The notes below the pieces were generated by a model. That model worked only from the letters and a program-made list of their open reading frames with translations. It was not told the origin of the DNA and did no database searches. Shown here piece after piece: positions 16,040 to 24,097 of a DNA stretch of 42,615 bases; position 1 is the stretch's first letter; each line of letters begins with the position of its first letter. The stretch is from positions 1 to 42,615 of the forward strand of contig NZ_PJRJ01000023.1 in assembly GCF_003711395.1 (NCBI RefSeq), in the 5' to 3' direction. The translations under genes and the position numbers were made by a program. The stretch is from Acinetobacter sp. B51(2017). GTDB taxonomy: Bacteria > Pseudomonadota > Gammaproteobacteria > Pseudomonadales > Moraxellaceae.

Positions 16040-16999
16040 ATGGAAACTATTGGCAATCTTTGGCTGTACTTGGCGTTTTTTGGCCTAGTGACTGTCATGT
16101 TAGTCATCGACTTTTTAGGCTTTCGCCAAAACCAAGGTCAAGACGTTAAAATTAAAACTGCTGCCTATTGGAGCATCGCATGGGTGACTGTTGCGGCTTT
16201 ATTTGGTGGCGGACTGTGGCTGTATTTACAACAGACTGCGGGCGTGACCATCGCCAATGCCAAAGTGATGGAATACTTTGCCGGTTACTTACTCGAAAAA
16301 TCTTTGGCAGTGGATAACGTCTTCGTTTGGCTAATGATTTTTGCAGCCTTTGCAATTCCACCCGCATTACAGCGCCAATTGTTACTCTATGGAGTACTTG
16401 GTGCAATTATTTTACGTACCATCTTTATTTTTATTGGCGCTTGGTTTGTTCAAGAATTCTCTTGGGTCTTGTATATCTTTGGTGCATTCTTGGTATATAC
16501 CGGCTTCAAATTCTTAAAAGGTCAGGACGAAGAAGATACCAATATCGAAGATATGGCGATCTTAAAATTCCTACGTAAGCACATGCGCATTACACCGCAA
16601 ATGCACGGCAATAAATTCTTTGTCCGTGAAAATGGTATGTTATGGGCCACACCTTTATTTTTAGTGTTGTTATTAGTAGAAGCATCGGACGTAATTTTTG
16701 CAGTCGACTCTATTCCTGCGATCTTTGCAGTCACCTCTGATCCATTCATTGTATTGACCGCTAACTTAATGGCAATTTTAGGCCTCCGCGCAATGTTCTT
16801 TTTACTGTCAGGCGCTGCATCTAAAATGCATTATTTACCGTATGGCTTAGGTATTATCTTATTGTTTATCGGCTTTAAGATGCTAATGCTAGATGTGTTC
16901 CATATGCCAATTTGGATTTCACTGAGCTTTATTGTCGTGGTGTTAGGTATTACAGCATGGTTATCTATTCGACATAGTAAACGTCAAGAAATGCTATAA
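16040..16999 (+). CDS. alx: TerC/Alx-family membrane protein, probable Mn2+ exporter
   Basis: A 319-aa inner-membrane protein with about nine spans (E. coli Alx has 321). EYFAGYLLEKSLAVDNVFVW and LVEASDVIFAVDSIPAIFAV carry the conserved acidic residues thought to bind metal. Alx/TerC proteins export Mn2+, partly for exported metalloproteins; E. coli alx is induced by alkaline pH and Mn2+. The start at ATG 16040 has GGAG 7 nt upstream; an earlier in-frame TTG (15980) lies inside the terminator hairpin. Control by the upstream riboswitch is strongly implied. Confidence 0.93.
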   Translation: METIGNLWLYLAFFGLVTVMLVIDFLGFRQNQGQDVKIKTAAYWSIAWVTVAALFGGGLWLYLQQTAGVTIANAKVMEYFAGYLLEKSLAVDNVFVWLMIFAAFAIPPALQRQLLLYGVLGAIILRTIFIFIGAWFVQEFSWVLYIFGAFLVYTGFKFLKGQDEEDTNIEDMAILKFLRKHMRITPQMHGNKFFVRENGMLWATPLFLVLLLVEASDVIFAVDSIPAIFAVTSDPFIVLTANLMAILGLRAMFFLLSGAASKMHYLPYGLGIILLFIGFKMLMLDVFHMPIWISLSFIVVVLGITAWLSIRHSKRQEML

Positions 17000-17010
17000 A
17001 ACAAAATATT

Positions 17011-17038
17011 TAAGCCCGACTTAGGTCGGGCTTTTTTT
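17011..17038 (+). terminator. Intrinsic terminator of alx
   Basis: Stem AGCCCGAC/GTCGGGCT with TTAG loop, then T7. Confidence 0.9.
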
Positions 17039-17145
17039 ATGGAAATTTACTATATTTTGGTCGCAAAAATGCTGTACTTTAATTCATCAGCTGCCTATGC
17101 TTAAAGTTCATTTTATATTAAGAAATAGCCTTAAAGGTCTGATAC

Positions 17146-17523
17146 ATGCGCAGCAAAAAACTGAGTTTGGTCGTAGTTCCAGTATTATTGGCTGCGTGTA
17201 GTAATTCTGGTCGCTTGCAACAAGATATCTATAACAGCCAATATTATTGTAGCCAAGATTGGGACCAAAACCTGTGTGAGCCTTATAACAGCACCAGCTC
17301 TTATCGCACTGCCTCAAGCAACTATCAAATTTTCTATATTGGTCCGCAGTACTATAGCAATAACCGTAAAGTCAAATACCTAGGTCGTACTTTAACTGCT
17401 CAAGGCACACGTCATATCAATCAACCTGTTATGTCGCAACATGTTTTTAAAGATGCTAAATCTAAACCTATTCGCCGTGGCGGTTTTGGACGTGCAACCG
17501 GTGGAACATCTTTCGGAGGCTAA
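17146..17523 (+). CDS. YgiB-like lipoprotein
   Basis: A 125-aa predicted lipoprotein with lipobox LLAAC (Cys18). The mature part has Tyr/Asn/Ser-rich segments and two further Cys (YYCSQDWDQNLCEPY), and ends IRRGGFGRATGGTSFGG. That C-terminal RGGFG motif resembles the end of E. coli YgiB (DUF1190). The gene lies 3 bp before a ygiC homologue, and the ygiB-ygiC pairing is conserved in enterobacteria. Similarity is short, so the family call rests largely on context. Function unknown; location in the envelope. Confidence 0.7.
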   Translation: MRSKKLSLVVVPVLLAACSNSGRLQQDIYNSQYYCSQDWDQNLCEPYNSTSSYRTASSNYQIFYIGPQYYSNNRKVKYLGRTLTAQGTRHINQPVMSQHVFKDAKSKPIRRGGFGRATGGTSFGG

Positions 17524-17526
17524 AAT

Positions 17527-18693
17527 ATGAAACGGGTGTTACTGCCACCGCGTCAAGATTGGCAACAGCAGCAGCGTGACATTGGCTTCGATTATTTTGA
17601 TTTGGCTTCACGCGACGGCTCCATGTATTGGTCTGAGGGTGTCGCCTATGAGTTTAGTCTGCAACAGATTGAACAGCTTGAAGATGCCAGCAATGAATTA
17701 CATGCGATGTGCTTAGACCTTGTCGCAGACATGGTACAACAGGGCAATTATCCTGATTATTTTAAACTTGCACCTGCTGCCATTGCTTGTATTGAAGACT
17801 CATGGCGCAAACAAAGTCCCATGCTCTATGGGCGTTTTGACTTTGCTTATGATGGTCAGAATATTAAAATGCTCGAATACAACGCTGACACGCCAACTGG
17901 TTTACTCGAAGCTTCGGTGGCGCAGTGGCATTGGCTAGAGCAAGTACAACATATTGCCAATCGTGATCAATTTAATAGTATTCACGAAGCACTCATTGCA
18001 CGTTGGCAACACATGTACAGCGCAGGTCAACATATACATTTCGCTGCCTGCCAAGAAGCAGGTCGTGAAGATTGGGGCAATTTAGAATATCTCATGGATA
18101 CTGCTTTCCAAGCGGGACTGAATGTTCATGAATTATCTATGGAAAACATTGGTTGGGATGAAACCGACTTTGTTGATCTAGCCGAACAACCAATTCGGCA
18201 TCTATTTAAGTTGTACCCTTGGGAATGGTTATGGCAAGAACAATTTAGCCAGTTTCTTCGACCTGAAGTAAACATAGATTGGATCGAACCGTGTTGGAAA
18301 ATGCTTTTATCTAATAAAGCCCTCTTAGTTGAGCTATGGCAACGTTATCCAAATCATCCCTTACTGGCTGAAACGCATATTTATGATCCACAGCATAATT
18401 ATCAAGGCAAATGGGCACGTAAACCAGTATTGTCACGCGAAGGCGCCAATATCAACATCGTTCAAAATAATCTAGATTATGGCGCTGCTTCGGGCAGTTT
18501 TCATTTTGATGAATATGATCAATCTGGTTATGTGATGCAAAGATGGGTTAAAACGCCATTATATGATGGCATGCTACCGACCTTAGGTTTATGGATGGTA
18601 GGTGATCAATGTCATGGCATGTCCTTGCGTGAAGATGTCTTTGAGGTGATTGGTAACGATGCGCATTTTGCTGCACATTATTTTGTCGAATAA
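17527..18693 (+). CDS. ygiC: YgiC-like ATP-grasp protein (glutathionylspermidine synthase family)
   Basis: A 388-aa ATP-grasp ligase related to the synthetase half of glutathionylspermidine synthase, without the amidase domain. Family segments: YGRFDFAYDGQNIKMLEYNADTPTGLLEAS (substrate/Mg site), LFKLYPWEWLWQEQF, KPVLSREGANI and a GLWMVGDQCHGMSLRE ending. E. coli YgiC resembles this enzyme in structure, but glutathionylspermidine synthesis has not been shown for the group. GGAGG lies in the end of the preceding gene, so the two are translationally close and form an operon. Confidence 0.88.
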   Translation: MKRVLLPPRQDWQQQQRDIGFDYFDLASRDGSMYWSEGVAYEFSLQQIEQLEDASNELHAMCLDLVADMVQQGNYPDYFKLAPAAIACIEDSWRKQSPMLYGRFDFAYDGQNIKMLEYNADTPTGLLEASVAQWHWLEQVQHIANRDQFNSIHEALIARWQHMYSAGQHIHFAACQEAGREDWGNLEYLMDTAFQAGLNVHELSMENIGWDETDFVDLAEQPIRHLFKLYPWEWLWQEQFSQFLRPEVNIDWIEPCWKMLLSNKALLVELWQRYPNHPLLAETHIYDPQHNYQGKWARKPVLSREGANINIVQNNLDYGAASGSFHFDEYDQSGYVMQRWVKTPLYDGMLPTLGLWMVGDQCHGMSLREDVFEVIGNDAHFAAHYFVE

Positions 18694-18694
18694 A

Positions 18695-18717
18695 AAAGTG
18701 GCTTTCGCCACTTTCTT
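18695..18717. terminator. Bidirectional terminator
   Basis: AAAGTGGC-TTTC-GCCACTTT with A-rich and T-rich flanks, between ygiC (+) and the membrane gene at 18723 (-). Confidence 0.8.
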
Positions 18718-18722
18718 ATTAT

Positions 18723-19229
18723 TTAGATACTATGTGCTGCTACACGGCGCATATAAAACACTAAACGACTAAAAAATAAAATTTGTAAAAATAGGGTAAA
18801 AGCAGAGATTGTCCATTCGTACCATTCGTCAAAGGCGGTGCCTTCTAAATTCAAGGCAAAATATAAACCCAATAAAATGCCCCCAAATACCACACCTGCT
18901 AGCGTAGTTTGCACCAAAATTGGAAAAGATAAGGCAGTAATACGGCTAATAAAGTGTTCACCATCATCCCCACCATTGGCACGATAAGCAGCTTGAATTC
19001 CGATCGCCATAATTGCTAAGGTCATTAAACCTTCAACTGCAATAATATTTAAATTAAAGTAAGGTGAATACATGCCATAGTAGTACACCAAAGAAACCAA
19101 CAAAGCTGTCATTAGATAATAATTTTTATAATGTTTTTTTTCTAAAGTATTGGCAGACAACTCATGGGCAAGGGCTTTGCTATTCCAAAAATACATACAA
19201 ATCTTGGCTCTAAATTGATTAATTTTCAC
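18723..19229 (-). CDS. Membrane protein with four predicted spans, unknown function
   Basis: A 168-aa inner-membrane protein. Hydrophobic segments at about 38-55, 63-83, 96-126 and 140-158; a charged loop AYRANGGDDGEHFISR lies between the second and third. I do not recognise the family. The predicted start is a GTG with a weak ribosome site; an in-frame ATG at 19196 would give 157 aa. It is divergent from the Rieske gene. Confidence 0.7.
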   Translation of the reverse strand: MKINQFRAKICMYFWNSKALAHELSANTLEKKHYKNYYLMTALLVSLVYYYGMYSPYFNLNIIAVEGLMTLAIMAIGIQAAYRANGGDDGEHFISRITALSFPILVQTTLAGVVFGGILLGLYFALNLEGTAFDEWYEWTISAFTLFLQILFFSRLVFYMRRVAAHSI

Positions 19230-19334
19230 ACTTTACGCATTTAAGCCCTAAAGATAAAGGGCAAAAGTTGTCTTTTATCTTGGCAAAGAATTTGCATTGT
19301 AGTTGTGTTCAGCCACATCTTTAAGGAACACAGC

Positions 19335-20393
19335 ATGAATGCCATTATCCCGACGCTACAGCCGTTTGATCAACCCTGTCATAGTCAATTTGATGCCAGC
19401 GATTGGCAAATTCTCGCACAACATTGGTATCCCGTAGCACGGGTGCAAGATGTGTCGATGCAGCCACAACGTGTGACTTTATTAGATGTGAATATGGCGC
19501 TATATCAAACGCAAAGTGGTGCAATTCATTTGGTTCGGGACATTTGCCCACATCGAGGTGTCCCACTCACAAAAGGTTGGGTCGAAGATGAAAATATTAT
19601 CTGTCCTTATCATGGGCTGCATTATGGTGCTGATGGTCAATGTAATAAAATTCCTGCTCAGCCTGATTTAAAAAAAATCTCTGAGCGCTTTCGTTTAATT
19701 AAATTTCCTGTGCTCGAGCGATATGGACTGATTTGGACGAGCATTTTTGGTCGTGATGTTGATAGCGCCAATATTCCAGTATTAGACACATGGGATCAAC
19801 CCGAGCATCAAGCAATCTTGCCGCCATTTGTGGATATTGCAGGTTCAAGTGGTCGTCAACTAGAAGGCTTTATTGATGTAGCACATTTTGCTTGGGTGCA
19901 TCACCAAGCCTTTGCCCGTCGTGACAACCCTGTGGTACCTAAATACCAAAGTGAACGCACAGATTATGGTTTAAAGAGCGTTTATACCAGCGATATCAGT
20001 AACTATCCGCATGACTTACAACATCTAGCCCCACAAGATTTTGAATGGAAACGTACCTTTGAAGTATATCCACCGTTTAGTGCAATTTTAACCGTAGATT
20101 TCCCTGAGGATGGTGTACTCAAAATCTTAAATGCCTGTTGTCCTATCTCACACAACAAAACTCGTTTATTTGTGCCTTTAACACGTAATTTTGACCAAAC
20201 TGGCGACTTAGAAGCTGTTTATGCTTTTAACGCGCAAATCTTTGCCGAAGACCAAGAGATGGTCGAATCGCAAAAACCAGAAGAATTACCGCTAGATTTA
20301 ATGATGGAAGCACATTTTGAAGCAGATCGTTCCTCAACTTTGTATCGCCGTATTTTAGCCGAATGGGGACTGAGTAAACATTATACAGTTTGA
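19335..20393 (+). CDS. Rieske [2Fe-2S] oxygenase, alpha subunit, possibly purine-acting (HpxD-like)
   Basis: A 352-aa Rieske non-haem iron oxygenase. The Rieske cluster ligands are Cys71-Pro-His73 and Cys90-Pro-Tyr-His93. The mononuclear iron site fits D-x2-H-x4-H: Asp181, His184, His189. No ferredoxin or reductase subunit is encoded nearby, so electrons must come from elsewhere. It lies 52 bp upstream of guanine deaminase. In Klebsiella a Rieske oxygenase (HpxD, with reductase HpxE) acts in hypoxanthine oxidation, so a purine substrate is a reasonable inference, not shown. The start ATG has AAGGAA 6 nt upstream. Confidence 0.87.
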   Translation: MNAIIPTLQPFDQPCHSQFDASDWQILAQHWYPVARVQDVSMQPQRVTLLDVNMALYQTQSGAIHLVRDICPHRGVPLTKGWVEDENIICPYHGLHYGADGQCNKIPAQPDLKKISERFRLIKFPVLERYGLIWTSIFGRDVDSANIPVLDTWDQPEHQAILPPFVDIAGSSGRQLEGFIDVAHFAWVHHQAFARRDNPVVPKYQSERTDYGLKSVYTSDISNYPHDLQHLAPQDFEWKRTFEVYPPFSAILTVDFPEDGVLKILNACCPISHNKTRLFVPLTRNFDQTGDLEAVYAFNAQIFAEDQEMVESQKPEELPLDLMMEAHFEADRSSTLYRRILAEWGLSKHYTV

Positions 20394-20445
20394 GTCAGCA
20401 ATATTAGGTACAATCAATTGAAAAAACACAACTCGCAGGTTAAAA

Positions 20446-21759
20446 ATGTCTTCTGTAATTGCAACGACGGCGATCCGCGGTCGCTTCCTCGATATTCAGA
20501 ATACAGTTGCCCAAGCGCGTGAAATTCACGACCAAGTGCGATATGTAGAAGATGGTTTACTCATCAGTCAAAATGGCAAAATTACCTATTTTGGTGCATG
20601 GCAAGATGGTCAACATTTGTTAGATGCCAACATTCCAGTCGAGCATTATCCTCAACAATTGATTGTCCCTGGTTTTATTGATACGCATATTCATTTCCCA
20701 CAAACTGAGATGATCGGTGCGTATGGCGAACAACTATTAGAGTGGCTTAATACTTATACCTTCCCGACAGAATTACAATTTAAAGAGCCTGAATACGCCA
20801 CGAAAATTGCCGAATTCTTTATTCAAGAACTACTCAAAAACGGTACGACGACAGCTTTGGTCTTTGCCACAGTGCATCCTGAATCAGTTGATGCCTTGTT
20901 TGAAGCTGCAACTCGCAAAAATATGCGCGTGATTGCAGGTAAAGTTTTAATGGATCGTCATGCGCCTGAAGACCTCTGTGACACAGCAGACAGCGCTTAT
21001 ACCGATTCAAAAGCGCTTATTGAGAAGTGGCATGGTCAAGGACGTAACCTCTACGCCATTACGCCACGCTTTGCACCCACTTCTACTGAAGCACAACTGA
21101 CAAAAGCAGGGCAGCTTAAAGCTGAGTATCCAGATGTTTATGTACATACCCATTTAAGCGAAAACAAGAACGAAATCGCATGGGTCAAAGAACTTTTTCC
21201 TTCACAAAATGGCTATTTAGATGTCTACCATCATTATGGCTTAACTGGTTCTAAATCAGTATTCGCGCATTGTGTTCATTTAGAAGAACACGAATGGCAA
21301 TGTATGCATGATACAGATTCAGCAATTGCCTTTTGCCCAACCTCAAACCTATTTTTAGGTAGCGGTTTATTCCCATTGCACAAAGCTTGGGAAAAACAAG
21401 TTAAAGTCGGTTTAGGCACAGATATTGGCGCAGGTACTTCCTTTAACCAACTACAAACCCTCAATGAAGCTTATAAAGTGCAGCAGTTACAAGGCAATAA
21501 ATTGTCTGCCTTTGAGGCGCTGTATCATGCGACTTTAGGTAGTGCTAAAGCCTTAAGCTTAGACGATAAGTTGGGTAACTTTAAGCAAGGTAAAGAGGCT
21601 GATTTTGTCGTGCTGGATTTAAACGCCACTGCCTTACAAGCTCTACGCCAAAGCCGTGCTAAAAATCTAGAAGATAGTTTATTTGCATTGGTCACCATGG
21701 GAGATGATCGTAATATTGTGGCGACTTACGTATTTGGGCAATGTGTCTATCAGGCTTAA
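20446..21759 (+). CDS. guaD: Guanine deaminase
   Basis: A 437-aa amidohydrolase converting guanine to xanthine and ammonia. Metal and catalytic motifs: PGFIDTHIHFPQTEM (HxH), THLSENKNEI (His and Glu), FAHCVHL and GTDIGAGTSFN (metal Asp). PQTEMIGAYGEQLLEWL is characteristic of guanine deaminases. It follows the Rieske gene in the same direction and precedes hpt, so three consecutive genes concern or may concern purine bases. The predicted hpt promoter lies inside its last codons. Confidence 0.95.
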   Translation: MSSVIATTAIRGRFLDIQNTVAQAREIHDQVRYVEDGLLISQNGKITYFGAWQDGQHLLDANIPVEHYPQQLIVPGFIDTHIHFPQTEMIGAYGEQLLEWLNTYTFPTELQFKEPEYATKIAEFFIQELLKNGTTTALVFATVHPESVDALFEAATRKNMRVIAGKVLMDRHAPEDLCDTADSAYTDSKALIEKWHGQGRNLYAITPRFAPTSTEAQLTKAGQLKAEYPDVYVHTHLSENKNEIAWVKELFPSQNGYLDVYHHYGLTGSKSVFAHCVHLEEHEWQCMHDTDSAIAFCPTSNLFLGSGLFPLHKAWEKQVKVGLGTDIGAGTSFNQLQTLNEAYKVQQLQGNKLSAFEALYHATLGSAKALSLDDKLGNFKQGKEADFVVLDLNATALQALRQSRAKNLEDSLFALVTMGDDRNIVATYVFGQCVYQA

Positions 21760-21762
21760 AAT
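21734..21762 (+). promoter_or_regulatory. Predicted promoter of hpt
   Basis: TTGGGC (21734-21739), 17 nt, TAAAAT (21757-21762), overlapping the end of guaD. It would give a leader of about 140 nt before hpt. Confidence 0.4.
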
Positions 21763-21808
21763 AAAGACGCTTAGCCGCTTGCGGTTACATTTTCAACACT
21801 AAAACGGG

Positions 21809-21877
21809 TGCAACACCAGGCAAGATGCTTTAAAATTAAAACATTGTTTAGGGGTGTTGCAGGTCAACACCTTTTTT
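21809..21877 (+). promoter_or_regulatory. Possible attenuator in the hpt leader
   Basis: A terminator hairpin GGTGTTG (21853-21859)/CAACACC (21865-21871) with a T6 tail stands between guaD and hpt. TGCAACACC at 21809-21817 can pair over 9 bp with GGTGTTGCA (21853-21861), which would break the terminator. Two mutually exclusive structures before a coding region suggest attenuation. The simple alternative is a terminator for guaD plus a chance complement. Confidence 0.45.
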
Positions 21878-21908
21878 ATTTTTGATTTTGCTTTTTAGGT
21901 ATCTACCC

Positions 21909-22436
21909 ATGTCTGTTGAAATGAAGGTGATGATTTCTGCTGAAGAAATTCAAGCGAAAGTTCAAGAACTTGGCGCCAAAATTAATGCACATTATGCAAA
22001 TAGCGACAAAGAACTAGTGCTGATTGGCTTACTTCGCGGTTCAGTAATCTTTATGGCTGATCTTTGTCGTACTATTACTAAACCTCATGAACTGGATTTT
22101 ATGACTGTATCAAGTTATGGTGGTGGTACAGTTTCAACACGCGATGTCAAAATCTTAAAAGATTTAGATGGCGAAATCCGCGGTAAAGACGTACTTGTGG
22201 TTGAAGATATTATCGATTCAGGCAATACCTTAAGTAAAGTATTAGAGATTTTAAAAACGCGTGAACCAAACTCAATTGAGTTGTGTACTTTGGTGAGTAA
22301 ACCTTCACGCCGTGAAATCGAACTTGAAGTGAAGTTTTTAGGTTTTGAAGTGGAAGATAAGTTTATTGTCGGTTATGGCTTAGATTACGATCAAAAATAT
22401 CGTCATATTCCATTTATTGGTGAAATTGGTCTTTAA
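21909..22436 (+). CDS. hpt: Hypoxanthine phosphoribosyltransferase
   Basis: Purine salvage enzyme making IMP (and some GMP) from the free base and PRPP. Protein of 175 aa from ATG 21909. The PRPP-binding motif VVEDIIDSGNTL is at 97-108, the flexible loop SSYGGGTVSTRDVKILKDL at about 68-86, and VGYGLDYDQKYRHIPFIG near the end; all match E. coli Hpt. An in-frame ATG at 21921 is a second possible start. Its position behind guaD fits a purine-base block, and a possible attenuator lies in its leader. Confidence 0.95.
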   Translation: MSVEMKVMISAEEIQAKVQELGAKINAHYANSDKELVLIGLLRGSVIFMADLCRTITKPHELDFMTVSSYGGGTVSTRDVKILKDLDGEIRGKDVLVVEDIIDSGNTLSKVLEILKTREPNSIELCTLVSKPSRREIELEVKFLGFEVEDKFIVGYGLDYDQKYRHIPFIGEIGL

Positions 22437-22450
22437 GACTCATGCATTAG

Positions 22451-22474
22451 AAAGTGGCCGAAGGCCACTTTTTT
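22451..22474 (+). terminator. Intrinsic terminator of hpt
   Basis: AAAGTGGCC-GAA-GGCCACTTT, then a T run. Confidence 0.88.
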
Positions 22475-22612
22475 ATTTTTTAAATGAGATTTTTGCACAA
22501 AAAATCAACATTTTTTAGCGTAATTTGGCTTTAGTGATGAGCACTAATGTTGAATCATAGAATAGATCGATAAAATTGAAACAACAATCATCAATTCTAG
22601 AGGAGACAACTT

Positions 22613-22864
22613 ATGTGGTCACTCATCGTTGCAATTGTCGTGGGTTTTGTTGCAGGTTTAATTGCCAGAGCGCTACATCCAGGTGACGATAAAGCCGGTT
22701 TCTTAATGACAACCGTACTTGGGATTGCAGGTTCCTTGCTTGCGACCTATGCTGGGCGCTTACTTGGTCTATATGGTGAAAACTCAGCCGCAGGTTTTAT
22801 TGCTTCCATTATCGGTGCAATTATCATTTTATTTATTTACAACATGTTAAGTAAAAAATCTTAA
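22613..22864 (+). CDS. GlsB/YeaQ/YmgE-family small membrane protein
   Basis: An 83-aa protein with three hydrophobic segments (about 2-19, 31-52, 58-79). The Gly-rich motifs GFVAGLIARALHPGDD, GIAGSLLATYAGRLLG and ASIIGAIIILFIYN are the signature of this family (older name: transglycosylase-associated), which is often linked to general stress. GAGGAG gives a strong ribosome site. It stands alone between two terminators. Confidence 0.92.
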   Translation: MWSLIVAIVVGFVAGLIARALHPGDDKAGFLMTTVLGIAGSLLATYAGRLLGLYGENSAAGFIASIIGAIIILFIYNMLSKKS

Positions 22865-22874
22865 AAATATCTAT

Positions 22875-22903
22875 AAAAAAGCCCTAAAATTTAGGGCTTT
22901 TTT
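22875..22903. terminator. Bidirectional terminator
   Basis: An almost perfect 14-bp inverted repeat around GCCCTAAA/TTTAGGGC with A6 and T6 flanks, serving the YeaQ-type gene (+) and dsbC (-). Confidence 0.88.
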
Positions 22904-22921
22904 AGCATTTTACTGAATCAA

Positions 22922-23620
22922 CTATAAACCTAATTCACGCCACATTGCTTCAATTTCACTGGCAGGATGGGCACCTAAAACACGGTAACCATTAGAAAAA
23001 ATAATTGCAGGTGTACCTGAAACACCTAATTTTTTAGCTAATTCCAAATTGGCATTAATTGGATTACTACAGCTTTTATTGGATTTTGGTGCAATACCTT
23101 TGCCAATCAATTGCTGCCATGCAAAATCAGGATTCGCTTCACAATAGACTTGTTTTGATGGCGCAACCGACTGTGGTTTTAACGGCAAAACAAAAGTATA
23201 TAGAGTCACATCATTGAGTTTTTTCAGCTCTACTTCAAGCTGTTGACAATATGGGCAATTTGGGTCAGAAAAGATCGCAAGCTGACGTTTGCCATTCCCC
23301 CGTACCGATTTAATTGCATTTTTGAGTGGTAAGCTGTTCCAATTAATCGTGTTATTTTTAACAATCAGTTCTTGAGTCAGACTTTTTTGATCTTTTAGAC
23401 GCAGCATATTGCCTGCAATTAAATGCTCTGCATCTTCATTTAAATACACCACTTGTCCATCAATTTCAGCACTATAAATACCGCGCATCTCTGTGTTTGC
23501 GATGTTGCTTACAGCTAGATTTGGATAGTTTTTGGCTAAATTCTGTTGAGCAGTATTTACATTAGCAAAAGCAAAGCTAGATAAGCTGAGCAATAACATG
23601 CTCAATATAGTTTTTTTCAT
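22922..23620 (-). CDS. dsbC: Thiol:disulfide interchange protein DsbC
   Basis: A 232-aa periplasmic disulfide isomerase that reshuffles wrong disulfide bonds. Signal peptide 1-19 (ending AFA), N-terminal dimerisation domain to about residue 75, then a thioredoxin fold with active site CPYC (Cys122, Cys125) in FSDPNCPYC and the cis-Pro loop SGTPAII. A second Cys pair (VYCEAN ... NKSC) corresponds to the structural disulfide of DsbC. The ATG at 23620 gives a clean signal peptide; the TTG at 23635 is less likely. Confidence 0.94.
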   Translation of the reverse strand: MKKTILSMLLLSLSSFAFANVNTAQQNLAKNYPNLAVSNIANTEMRGIYSAEIDGQVVYLNEDAEHLIAGNMLRLKDQKSLTQELIVKNNTINWNSLPLKNAIKSVRGNGKRQLAIFSDPNCPYCQQLEVELKKLNDVTLYTFVLPLKPQSVAPSKQVYCEANPDFAWQQLIGKGIAPKSNKSCSNPINANLELAKKLGVSGTPAIIFSNGYRVLGAHPASEIEAMWRELGL

Positions 23621-24070
23621 ATCTAAGATACTCAAGTGTTAGATTTATATACTGCTCGATTCTACGCTTTTCTATTAAAAATTTAGCGATTTTATGTGCC
23701 TAACTTACTTAAACACAACAGCAATTAGGTTTCACGTGGAACGATGAGATCAGCAATTTTTTTCAATATGATGAGGTATAATTTTTTAAGATTTTTCTCT
23801 TAACCTTACTCAAGAGTAAAGACTAAAACACCAATCTAATTATTATTTTAAATATTTGATTTTAATAATATTTTTAAAAATAAACACCCACCTGTGGATA
23901 AAGTTTGACTTATCAACATCGTGTATGCGAGTTGTCCACAAGATCTGCTAAATGTACTGATTTAGCTTGTGATTTTAAGCAATGGATAAACCTTGAGTTA
24001 TCCACAGTTTGAGCAAAAAAACCCAAGATATCTACAGGCTTAAACTGAGAAATTTAAGCATTACCCAATA
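23621..24070. other. Gene-free region with parS-like site, AT-rich tract and DnaA boxes
   Basis: About 450 bp without a gene. From left to right: a parS-like site (23729-23742), an AT-rich tract (about 23755-23885), and DnaA boxes TGTGGATAA 23893-23901 (perfect), TTATCAACA 23910-23918 (one mismatch), TTGTCCACA 23932-23940 (one mismatch) and TTATCCACA 23998-24006 (perfect). Confidence 0.7.
23727..23743. promoter_or_regulatory. parS: parS-like site
   Basis: GTTTCACGTGGAAC (23729-23742) matches the 14-bp core of chromosomal parS with one half from each of the two common variants. The outermost bases differ from consensus. It lies about 4.7 kb from oriC. Confidence 0.75.
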
Positions 24071-24094
24071 AAAAGCCCTCAAATGAGGGCTTTT
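24071..24094 (-). terminator. Intrinsic terminator of mnmE
   Basis: AAAAGCCCTC-AAAT-GAGGGCTTTT, 4 bp past the mnmE stop on the minus strand. Confidence 0.88.
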
Positions 24095-24097
24095 AGA

